Positions 27,701-34,814 of a DNA stretch of 64,000 bases are shown piece by piece. The position numbers were made by a program, and so were the translations under genes. The notes under the pieces were generated by a model. That model did no database searches. It worked only from the letters and a program-made list of their open reading frames with translations, and was not told the origin of the DNA. Position 1 is the first letter of the stretch. Every line of letters begins with the position of its first letter. The stretch is from Parachlamydiales bacterium (GTDB taxonomy: Bacteria; Chlamydiota; Chlamydiia; Chlamydiales; JABDDJ01): NCBI GenBank assembly GCA_041671045.1, contig JBAZCF010000003.1, positions 62,001 through 126,000 of the forward strand. The letters run 5' to 3'.

Positions 27701-28042
27701 TTCAATTTGAGAATTATATTTGCGACCTGTTAAAGAATCTAATTCATCCAGTATGCTGAGAGCATCTTGACTTGCAGTTGAGGAGAGAAGCCGATACTTA
27801 CTATAAGTGCTGCACTTTTCGTAAATTGCTTCAGCCACTAGAACTGTTTTAACGTGTGAAAGGGGGAAGCTTGTCCCTAAAGTACAAACTGAGGTTAAGT
27901 CGCGCCAGGTTGTTCCCCATTTTTCGATAAACTCGAGTTGCGTGGTGAGCCAAAAATTATTATTGGAAGTCTTTTGTCCTCTTAGTTTAACTAATATATT
28001 ACTAAATTGATTATTTACATCGTAGAAGGTAATATGCGTCAT
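24743..28042 (-). CDS. Large 1099-residue polyproline and repeat protein, putative host-directed effector
   Basis: I do not recognise this protein. It has no signal peptide or convincing membrane segment. An N-terminal duplication of about 80 residues is visible: AEAIYEKC...ALSILDEL at about 70-150 and AQKLYDEC...ALEILEAL at about 190-275. A low-complexity Thr/Ser/Lys stretch leads into KKGPPPPPPLPKL near residue 400, the kind of proline tract that binds profilin, SH3 or WW domains in eukaryotes. The C-terminal half has three copies of a 'L..KTGL....I..LWF' motif (TGIAINPLRLFWF, TNLSRETILLLWF, TGLPTDVIENIWF). It lies in the block that splits the division cluster. A host-cytoskeleton role is inference. 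Confidence 0.65.
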   Translation of the reverse strand: MTHITFYDVNNQFSNILVKLRGQKTSNNNFWLTTQLEFIEKWGTTWRDLTSVCTLGTSFPLSHVKTVLVAEAIYEKCSTYSKYRLLSSTASQDALSILDELDSLTGRKYNSQIEVRRKKIEQLSLQNTNPTDATRRFEQLLLDVQDRSKWITSDLTSLPKYNKWHLRIASFVNTLFLSFYDYFAPIRSACVAQKLYDECVFLEKQELFTEECKAKALEILEALNLRTHQKFEPSISHWKTKIEGLIPLFSSEENVTQQFDSLANELLADRSKALNESLEIVSNKGTYTYFSNDTSFNTQQIENIALILLRKCHFYSEDAKLSENGRNNAMRVLAELIARAGATQVLTNSAKRLAEFATSASAEKNGLSKPKVVDKQSESDTTGKTTGTSTSTDKKGPPPPPPLPKLSEKQKSKYLLSVNAMPRKTQQESWLVETLEFRNAQAKFGSMKEFLSNLKPPYSLECALQSLDYRSYSDPIKNRFYNWLLKENELFENLNLSLKEVIKKKFLEQLSRITGIAINPLRLFWFDQPKKSIHDLLIEEIELKFPQKLRQLLVDKLQAKTNLSRETILLLWFNQEKSIKDILRRSKKETSEYLIETTHEIYRESLVHGNKESLQAEALEIAKKCFDSDDFTGEFGEERQSVFDTLFALSTSQSARNSVSFILSPFSNKKETLIIDGMLFSDKEEEDYSLFQATFEKFKENPKFIECLSRIQTSRVSLYLAKIEGVKDSLKPELKTKLTEKLTQKTGLPTDVIENIWFSNIESPPSAKVVNEGSTLQILSEDKIQIESDLVKIVFDAIAKFPSLYKNIFEEDVIKIRQVLFLTIFNNTAKNSVLHLLPKEEGRSLYHDTVLKNLFNDGEYDSNAVTDILEKYKTNEYFVFLYKTISNEVKSYFDEKVNSIQKDPSYIKDCYTKRKASDDVVKAKLKTIAKNTLAFYLKIPRDCAEELLSKDSAMHACTLLSEYSPQHKVKLNKLKLELIYSEFKDELPGALSEVAQRIYFESLDQYNTEDRNTPLAQLTLDDMQDDELQKFSLQNKWIEELEKELLAEIANEIEDIVENPEEREKYAKGLWYSIKGIKSNEIAAKLEVPLKKVGTYMFY

Positions 28043-28134
28043 ATAGGGCCTAGAAGGTTAAAAAAGAGGGTAATCTACATGAATTCTAATAAAAGTTCAT
28101 TAAGATAATAAAATTAAATTATTTATTATAGGTG

Positions 28135-28163
28135 TTGGCGAAAAAGACCCTTTTCATGCTAAT
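28135..28163 (+). promoter_or_regulatory. Promoter candidate of the Inc-like gene
   Basis: TTGGCG (28135-28140), a 17-base spacer and GCTAAT (28158-28163) lie 27 bases before the ATG. Each hexamer matches consensus at four of six positions. Confidence 0.33.
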
Positions 28164-28190
28164 CTCTCCTATTTAATAAAGAGTATAATT

Positions 28191-29273
28191 ATGTCATTAG
28201 TGAAAGACCTGCGAGTACTCATCGCACCAGCATTTATTACCTTACCTCTTGTAGCAACTCCTGCAGCCTTACTTATCCCTGTTGAAATCGCTGTTATTAC
28301 TGCCTGGACGGGTTTGCTTTTTTGCCGTCTTTTTAGGAATTCGGGATTGATCTTCAGCGTTATCGCATTGGCAATCCTCGCCTATATCTATGGAGGAGAG
28401 CTGACAAAGTATGAGGGCTATTGGTTTTATCTTTGTTTAGCTTCTCTCTGCGCAAGTTTGTTTGTCTATACTACTACAGTAGAGCCCCCTCAAAACAAAA
28501 TCCCTGCCGCCACCCCTAAAGATGTGGAACCGGAACCTGAAGTGAAAGTCGACCCTGAGGTCATTGAATTACGTAAGCAGCTCCAGCAGCTTGTGCAATG
28601 GCAGTATAGAGCTGTAGAAGCAGAGCAAGCCCTAGAGCAGGAAAAAGCGCTCTATAGTCAGAATGTGGACAATGCATCGCAGGCAAGTGCAAAAGTGATC
28701 GAGCTTGAACAAACTCTTAGAATAGCACAATCACAGATAGCAAGCTATCAAGAGGCTGGAGAGCGCATTGATGAAAATAAAGTATTATTTGAAAAGTTGA
28801 AAGAAGAGCATGCCCAGGTGCTAGAGAATTTTGTAAAGGTGCAAGCAGAGCACGCTGACCTAACCACTTGTTTCCGCCACCTTAATGAAGAACTTCGCTT
28901 AGCAGAGGAAAAATGCAAGCAGATTCAGGTTAAAGAAGAAGTAGAAAACACTTTAGAAACACCTCAGGATCTTTTATCAGCTTGGCAGGAAGCAGACCGT
29001 GAATATCGGCGCTATCGCGGATTGCACCAGCAGCTGAGGGAACAGTTTGAAACACAATCTCAAGCCCTGGAAGAAGCTAGAAAGGACCGTTTTATCGCTC
29101 TTGAGGAACTGAATAGCGAGAGAATAAAACTGAAAGAGAGCCAATGGGAAGACGCTCAATCCCATCTGGAACACACATCTAAGCTAGTGGCAGAACTGAG
29201 TGCTAAAGAAGAAGAGCTTTTGGCCTTAGAAGAGTTAATAACCAAGACAAAAGTTCCTCGAGGAAGAGTTTAG
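28191..29273 (+). CDS. Inc-like protein: N-terminal membrane segments plus long coiled coil
   Basis: This 360-residue protein starts with three to four hydrophobic segments (about residues 10-36, 42-62 and 78-95) separated by short turns. A Pro/Glu linker follows, then a long charged heptad-rich coiled coil from about residue 120 to 350, rich in Glu, Gln and Leu. Paired hydrophobic segments plus coiled coil is the architecture of chlamydial inclusion-membrane proteins, though true Incs usually have one bilobed pair and few other segments. It is convergent with the kinase gene (9 bases between stops). It could instead be an ordinary inner-membrane scaffold protein. Confidence 0.55.
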   Translation: MSLVKDLRVLIAPAFITLPLVATPAALLIPVEIAVITAWTGLLFCRLFRNSGLIFSVIALAILAYIYGGELTKYEGYWFYLCLASLCASLFVYTTTVEPPQNKIPAATPKDVEPEPEVKVDPEVIELRKQLQQLVQWQYRAVEAEQALEQEKALYSQNVDNASQASAKVIELEQTLRIAQSQIASYQEAGERIDENKVLFEKLKEEHAQVLENFVKVQAEHADLTTCFRHLNEELRLAEEKCKQIQVKEEVENTLETPQDLLSAWQEADREYRRYRGLHQQLREQFETQSQALEEARKDRFIALEELNSERIKLKESQWEDAQSHLEHTSKLVAELSAKEEELLALEELITKTKVPRGRV

Positions 29274-29282
29274 ATCGGGTTA

Positions 29283-30821
29283 TTAAAATCTGGGAATTTT
29301 AGGTCTAAGCGCTTTAAACATAGGACCATCGTCATCGTCGACACGCACATGCATTTGCATTTCTAAGGAGAGGGATGGCTCTGTAGGAGGAGGTAGCGAT
29401 TCTAAGAATTTTCTTGCTTCAGCAGCGCTTTGAAATCTTTGCATTTTATCAGGATGCGTCATTTTCCAGTTAAACCAGGCATAAGAATTCTTATCTCTAG
29501 GTTCTTCGAAGTATGTTTCTTTATCCTCCATATATTTATGGAGAAGGCCTTCCACGAGTTGTCCTTTGCGCCACCAAGGGTCATATTGAGGGCTTAACGA
29601 TTTACCTAGGCCATAGAAGTCGGAACGGTGATCAGCGCCTTCGCCCATCAGGACTTCGGGGGCTATATAATGAGGTGTTCCTACGACTTTCAAATTTTTC
29701 TTGTTGTCTAATGCCAAGTCAAAATCAGCAAGTTTAGCAACAAAGCGTTTTTCTTTCTTTGAGTAGACAATTTGAATGTTTTCAGTTTTGAGATCTCTGT
29801 GGACTATACCCATTTTTTCGAAATATTCTAAGGAATGTAAGATATCTTGAGTGAAAATCTTAGAAGTCTTTGCATCTAAGGGAGTTCCATCTGGCAATCT
29901 ACCTGAGGTCATTACATCAAATAAGCTGCTTTCCTTCAAAAGTCTTTGAGTAAATTTTACTTTGGTTCGGGTTTTTCCTGAGCTGCTGTCTTCCCTAATA
30001 TCAATGGCCTTAGAGAGCATGAATTTCTTTTTGTCTTTTGGTTCAGCTTCAAGAAGAGTTGTTTGGACATTTATCTCGGTTTGGACTTTCTCTTTTTGAT
30101 TTTGCTTATCTGCCTCATCGGACATTTTAGTATATAGACCGGCTGTCAGGGTAGATTTCTGGTAATTAAACGATTCATGAACGTTTTTTAAACCTCCACT
30201 ACCTATGTGTCTGAGTTTGATATCGATTTGGCCAAGGCTATCTATTTTTCTACGTGTTTTTGGAAAAATTTCAATCGTGACTTTAAGGGTGCCTTGTATT
30301 TTGTCAGGCACTTCAATGGTTTTCTTGAGCCAGTGATTCTTCTCATTCGCTTCCTTAATCCATTCATCTTTATTCATTTCAATATCTTTTACGAGGAATA
30401 GAACTTGGCTAGCATTTAACTGTTGCTGAGAGTGGGTTTTAGTTTTCTTGACTTCGACGATGACTTTCATTGAGGTAAGGCGTAAATACTTATCCATACC
30501 TTGTTGCTTCATCATATCCACTAATTCAGTTTCTGAATGAGATGTTTTTTTGCTTTCTCCGGTTAATTTTAGGGATTTGACTTTAACAAATACCGTATGG
30601 GATTTATTGGCGTCATCAATGACAGTGACTTTGCTATATTTATGTTTCTCATTCGAAAGATTATATTCATATTTATTGATGCATTCTGCAGCAGCGAGGA
30701 TAGAGTTCTGATGATCTTTAATTAATAATTGTTTTGAACTATTTGATTTACTAGCAGTAGTAGCATTTTGTACGCTTCCATATAAAACAATCGGACTGAC
30801 TGAGATGGAAGCGACAGACAT
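29283..30821 (-). CDS. Ser/Thr protein kinase with a novel N-terminal region
   Basis: This 512-residue protein has a kinase domain at about 200-475. The glycine loop is GSGG (207-210), the catalytic loop HRDLKTEN (341-348), the metal-binding motif DFD (366-368) in place of DFG, and the APE motif sits in TPHYIAPEV (382-390). The usual VAxK ATP-anchoring lysine is not obvious; K232 is the nearest candidate. Residues 1-195 form an unrecognised region rich in Lys, Thr and Ser. The tail after 475 is Pro-rich and acidic. There is no signal peptide or membrane segment. A frameshifted relative without kinase domain lies at 4997-5732. Host-directed signalling is possible but inferred. Confidence 0.82.
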   Translation of the reverse strand: MSVASISVSPIVLYGSVQNATTASKSNSSKQLLIKDHQNSILAAAECINKYEYNLSNEKHKYSKVTVIDDANKSHTVFVKVKSLKLTGESKKTSHSETELVDMMKQQGMDKYLRLTSMKVIVEVKKTKTHSQQQLNASQVLFLVKDIEMNKDEWIKEANEKNHWLKKTIEVPDKIQGTLKVTIEIFPKTRRKIDSLGQIDIKLRHIGSGGLKNVHESFNYQKSTLTAGLYTKMSDEADKQNQKEKVQTEINVQTTLLEAEPKDKKKFMLSKAIDIREDSSSGKTRTKVKFTQRLLKESSLFDVMTSGRLPDGTPLDAKTSKIFTQDILHSLEYFEKMGIVHRDLKTENIQIVYSKKEKRFVAKLADFDLALDNKKNLKVVGTPHYIAPEVLMGEGADHRSDFYGLGKSLSPQYDPWWRKGQLVEGLLHKYMEDKETYFEEPRDKNSYAWFNWKMTHPDKMQRFQSAAEARKFLESLPPPTEPSLSLEMQMHVRVDDDDGPMFKALRPKIPRF

Positions 30822-30914
30822 AATTCCTCTGAGGGGATAATACTCAAAACATAGTATGCAAGATTTATGCCAGAGAGGTTTAGTACAGCGGAGAATAGAC
30901 GGTGTTCGATGGCT

Positions 30915-30941
30915 GGATAAGGAAGCGATGCTTCCTTATCC
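30915..30941 (-). terminator. Perfect 12-bp hairpin after map
   Basis: GGATAAGGAAGC and GCTTCCTTATCC form a perfect stem with a 3-base loop, 12 bases after the map stop. On the minus strand it is not followed by T residues; four T's follow it on the plus strand. Confidence 0.5.
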
Positions 30942-30953
30942 TTTTATCATTAA

Positions 30954-31838
30954 TTAATTTCTTTTCCAAGGCGTTAGAATTTCAAAGCCGTTTTCGGTAA
31001 TGAGCAATGTATGCTCCCATTGGCCGCTTGGCTTGCCATCTACGGTGCGTGCAGTCCATTGGTCTTTGGGGTCTACAACACCTTCACGTAGTCCTGCATT
31101 AATCATAGGTTCAATGGTAAAGGTCATACCGGCTGCAAGTTCTATTTGGCTGTTGTTACGGCTGTGGGGAATCTGAGGGCCTTCGTGAAACTCGACACCC
31201 ACTCCGTGTCCTACAAATTGGTTCACAACAGAGCAACTGTGTTGTTTGGCATAATCCTCGATGACCTGGCCGATCTGGAATACTCTAACTCCAGGCTTTA
31301 AGATAGCAATAGAACGCATTAAACATTCGTAAGAGACGTCGACAACACGTTTTTTATCTTCGCTGACCGCTCCGATCATAACCATCCGGCTGCAGTCGCC
31401 GTAATATCCTTTTAAAATTACAGTGACGTCGATGTTTATTATGTCGCCCTCTCTTAGAGGGGTATCGTCGGGAATACCATGACAAATGACTTCATTGATA
31501 GAAGTGCAGATGCTTTTCGGGAAGGGGGGATGTCCGTATTTTAAAGGGGCGGGAATAGCTCCGGCATCTAGATGCAGTTGATGAGCAAATTGATTGAGTT
31601 CATCGGTGGTTACTCCAACTTTGGCTATTGCACATGTTTTATCTAAGATCTCAGCCGCTAAGTGGCAGGCTTGGCGTATCCCCTCAATTTGTTCGGGAGT
31701 TTTGAGGATAATTCCGTTTTTTTTATAGTATAATTCTTTGGAATCCAAAGGTTTAACTTGATTTCTATGGATTGGGTAGTGGCAAGCTTTCCATTTTTTA
31801 CCACTGCCGCACCAGCAAAGTTCATTTCGTTTTTGCAT
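30954..31838 (-). CDS. map: Methionine aminopeptidase with N-terminal SEC-C zinc motif
   Basis: Map removes the initiator methionine from nascent proteins. Residues 8-20 form a SEC-C zinc motif (CWCGSGKKWKACH). The catalytic type I domain follows, with the metal ligands in NIDVTVILKGYYGDCSRM (two Asp), GHGVGVEFHEGPQIP (His), FTIEPMI (Glu) and QWEHTLLITENG (Glu). At 294 residues it is the extended form I recall from chlamydiae. It is divergent from pgi across about 225 bases. Confidence 0.95.
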   Translation of the reverse strand: MQKRNELCWCGSGKKWKACHYPIHRNQVKPLDSKELYYKKNGIILKTPEQIEGIRQACHLAAEILDKTCAIAKVGVTTDELNQFAHQLHLDAGAIPAPLKYGHPPFPKSICTSINEVICHGIPDDTPLREGDIINIDVTVILKGYYGDCSRMVMIGAVSEDKKRVVDVSYECLMRSIAILKPGVRVFQIGQVIEDYAKQHSCSVVNQFVGHGVGVEFHEGPQIPHSRNNSQIELAAGMTFTIEPMINAGLREGVVDPKDQWTARTVDGKPSGQWEHTLLITENGFEILTPWKRN

Positions 31839-32063
31839 AAGGGGTCCTTGTTTCCACTAATTATACAATTTGGAATAATTAGGCGGTACCCTCAAACCCA
31901 TTTTAGTATTAATTTCTCTCATAAGCTTGCTATTACACCGCGATTACAGCTTAATCATGGGTTCATTAAAATCAAATAGCCGTGCAAGTTTTGCTGTCTG
32001 AAGCCTTGATTTTTACGTGCATGTCATTCAATGTGGTGAAAGAATTTAATGAGGAGTCAAGAC

Positions 32064-33671
32064 ATGTCCCTTTTAAAGGAAGCCCCTGCAAATATATCAG
32101 AGTTTACAAGCAGCATTGCTTACAAAGAGCTTGAAAAATTAGCGAAGCATCCCTTTGATCTGACAGCTTCTAATGCATTAACCCCTGAGCGAGTACAAAA
32201 ATACATTTCTCAAGCATGCGGTTACAAGCTTCTTTACGGGACTGAGAGAATTGACGATCAGATAATGCAGCAATTAATTGAACTTGCCAAAGAACGCAAA
32301 GTTTTTGAAAAAATGCAGCAGCTACAAGCCGGTGAGAAGATAAATTTTATTAAAGGCTTCGACAGCGAAAACAGAGCAGTACTCCATACAGCCTTGAGAG
32401 ATCAGTTTGATAATCCGCGTCAAGATCCCGCAGCGAAAGAAGCGCGTTTAATGGCAAAACAGCAGTTGGATGCATTAAAGAAGTTCTCTGAAGATATTGA
32501 GAAAGATCCTGCGATTCAAAATCTCATTATTGTTGCTATAGGTGGATCTGAATTAGGTCCAAAAGCATGCTATAATGCACTGATGTATTTGAAAAAGCCT
32601 AACAGAAAAGTCTACTTTATCAGTAATGTGGACCCGGACGCTGTTGCAAAAACTTTAAAGTGCGTTTCATTAAAAAATACCATCGTTGCTGTCGTCTCGA
32701 AATCGGGATCAACTTTAGAGATTGCTACCAATGAGCTCCTTTTAAGGGATGCATATAGGCAGGCAGGATTAGATGCCAATCAGTATTTCTACGCTGTCAC
32801 GGGACAGGGGTCTCCACTGGACAACCCTAAAAATTACCGCGGCGTTTTTCTACTGTGGGATTGGGTTGGCGGAAGATATTCCTCTACATCTACAGTAGGG
32901 GGGCTTCCAATCGTTTTTTCCGAAGGCTATGATGCATTTATCGAATTTTTACGTGGCGCCCATGCTATGGATCAGGCAGCCCTTACTCCTACTTTAAAAA
33001 CAAATCTACCCCTCTTAGCCGCCCTTCTAGGAATTTGGAATCGTAATTTCCTCAAGTCTCCCACGTTAGCCATCATTCCTTATTCCGTTGCGTTGAGCTT
33101 TTTCTGCGACCATTTGCAGCAACTTGATATGGAGTCTAACGGTAAAAGAGTAGATCAAAATGGCAATTTTGTAGAATTCGACACCGGTCCGATCATCTGG
33201 GGAAGGCCCGGAACAGATGCTCAGCATTCGTTTTTCCAACTACTACACCAAGGAACTTCACGTATTCCTATAGAATTTATCGGGTTCCTTGAAGGTCAGT
33301 ATAAACACGATCTAGAATTGGAAGGGACGACTTCGCAGCAAAAACTGCTCGCAAACCTTCTGGCACAGTCCATTTCTTTGGCAAAAGGGCAGAAAAGCAA
33401 AAACCCTAATAAAGATTTCCCGGGTAATTCACCTAATCATGTGTTGATAGCTAAGCAGTTGACTCCTTATCAGTTAGGCGCGCTGCTCTCCTATCATGAG
33501 AATAAAGTGGTTTTCCAAGGCTTTATCTGGGGGATTAATTCTTTCGACCAAGAAGGGGTACAGCTTGGTAAAGTCATGTCCAAACAGCTGATTGACCAGC
33601 AGAAAAAGGGGAGCGGCCCGGTAGCCGATCTTGCAGGAATAGCAATGTTAAATGAGTTTAAAGGGCTATAG
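32064..33671 (+). CDS. pgi: Glucose-6-phosphate isomerase
   Basis: Pgi interconverts glucose-6-phosphate and fructose-6-phosphate in glycolysis. The protein shows the SIS-fold signatures AIGGSELGPKA, VVSKSGSTLEIATN, DWVGGRYSSTSTVGG and GAHAMD. The active-site Glu is in the 'NGKRVDQNGN' region context, and FFQLLHQGT follows. I chose the ATG at 32064, with GAGGAG at 32051-32056 as ribosome binding site. An ATG at 32049 would place that site inside the gene. It leads a plus-strand run into murG with only 7 bases between them. Confidence 0.95.
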   Translation: MSLLKEAPANISEFTSSIAYKELEKLAKHPFDLTASNALTPERVQKYISQACGYKLLYGTERIDDQIMQQLIELAKERKVFEKMQQLQAGEKINFIKGFDSENRAVLHTALRDQFDNPRQDPAAKEARLMAKQQLDALKKFSEDIEKDPAIQNLIIVAIGGSELGPKACYNALMYLKKPNRKVYFISNVDPDAVAKTLKCVSLKNTIVAVVSKSGSTLEIATNELLLRDAYRQAGLDANQYFYAVTGQGSPLDNPKNYRGVFLLWDWVGGRYSSTSTVGGLPIVFSEGYDAFIEFLRGAHAMDQAALTPTLKTNLPLLAALLGIWNRNFLKSPTLAIIPYSVALSFFCDHLQQLDMESNGKRVDQNGNFVEFDTGPIIWGRPGTDAQHSFFQLLHQGTSRIPIEFIGFLEGQYKHDLELEGTTSQQKLLANLLAQSISLAKGQKSKNPNKDFPGNSPNHVLIAKQLTPYQLGALLSYHENKVVFQGFIWGINSFDQEGVQLGKVMSKQLIDQQKKGSGPVADLAGIAMLNEFKGL

Positions 33672-33678
33672 ATAAAGG

Positions 33679-34767
33679 ATGCGTGAAAAAATTATTATTG
33701 CTGCCGGAGGAACAGGAGGACATCTCTATCCGGCAATGAGAATAGCGGAGTCCTTGTCCGACTACGATATTCTTTTCATGGGGGGCGGGCTAAATACTTC
33801 CAAGTACTTCGATCGTGAAAAGCATGCTTTTCTATCGATCGAAGCCTCCCCTTGGAAAGGCTTTTCTCTTAAATCGTTATGGGATCTGACCAAAGGGAAT
33901 CTCACAGGTCTCTTTCAGGCTAGAAAAGCCATCAAATCGTTCAATCCGCTAGCCATATTAGGATTTGGGAGTTTCCATACTCTTCCTATCATGGCTGCTG
34001 CAAAATTGTGCAGGACTCCGCTATTTCAGTATGAAGCCAATAGTGTCCCAGGGAAGGTTGTAAAACTATTCTCTTCCTACGCTGCAGTGACTGCAGTGCA
34101 ATTTCCTTATGCGCAGCGTGCAATAAAAGGTTCATCCAAGCTCATAAGTATGGGTGGAAAGTTCACAAGCATAGATAAGCTAAGCTTAAGAGGGGAAGCT
34201 TATTCCTACTTCAATCTCTCGCCACAAGCTAAAACAATTCTGATTACGGGGGGATCTCAAGGTGCAGAAGCTATCAACGCTTGTGTTGCAGAGTCTTTTT
34301 GCAGCCGTCTTATGGAAGGTTGGCAAATTATTCATTTAGTGGGCGCCGCATCTTCTATAGAGAAATACAGTGAGGCCTACGCAAAAGCTAATGTAAGCGC
34401 TTGCGTAAAACATTTTGAACCTAGGATGGATTTGGCGCTTTCTGCGGCCGATTTTTTTATGGGACGTTCAGGCGCCGGTACAGTAGCAGAATTGTTGCAG
34501 ACACATACACCCGCAATATTAATACCCTACCCTTATGCTACTGAAAACCATCAAAAGCATAACGCAGACTTTTTTGTCGACACCGTAGGAGGCGGTTCGC
34601 TCATCCTCCAGAATGAGTTAACCCCGCAAAAGCTTTATACTGCTTTTCTAGAGGGGAAAAAACAGTTAGAGCCCTGGGAAAATGCTATCAAAAATTATAC
34701 TGCGCATATTAAATTACCTTCCTTGGAAACAGCAGCAAGAGAATTTCTAAAGTCGCTGCAGAAGTAA
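33679..34767 (+). CDS. murG: UDP-GlcNAc--lipid I N-acetylglucosaminyltransferase
   Basis: MurG converts lipid I to lipid II on the inner face of the membrane. It has the GT-B signatures IAAGGTGGHLYPAMRIAE, the donor-site ITGGSQGAEAINACV, GRSGAGTVAELL and PYPYATENHQKHNA. Its 362 residues are normal for the family. It follows pgi by 7 bases rather than ftsW. Confidence 0.95.
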   Translation: MREKIIIAAGGTGGHLYPAMRIAESLSDYDILFMGGGLNTSKYFDREKHAFLSIEASPWKGFSLKSLWDLTKGNLTGLFQARKAIKSFNPLAILGFGSFHTLPIMAAAKLCRTPLFQYEANSVPGKVVKLFSSYAAVTAVQFPYAQRAIKGSSKLISMGGKFTSIDKLSLRGEAYSYFNLSPQAKTILITGGSQGAEAINACVAESFCSRLMEGWQIIHLVGAASSIEKYSEAYAKANVSACVKHFEPRMDLALSAADFFMGRSGAGTVAELLQTHTPAILIPYPYATENHQKHNADFFVDTVGGGSLILQNELTPQKLYTAFLEGKKQLEPWENAIKNYTAHIKLPSLETAAREFLKSLQK

Positions 34768-34814
34768 TGTATATAAATACAAAGATGAATAAACACCTCG
34801 TATAGAGAATACTT

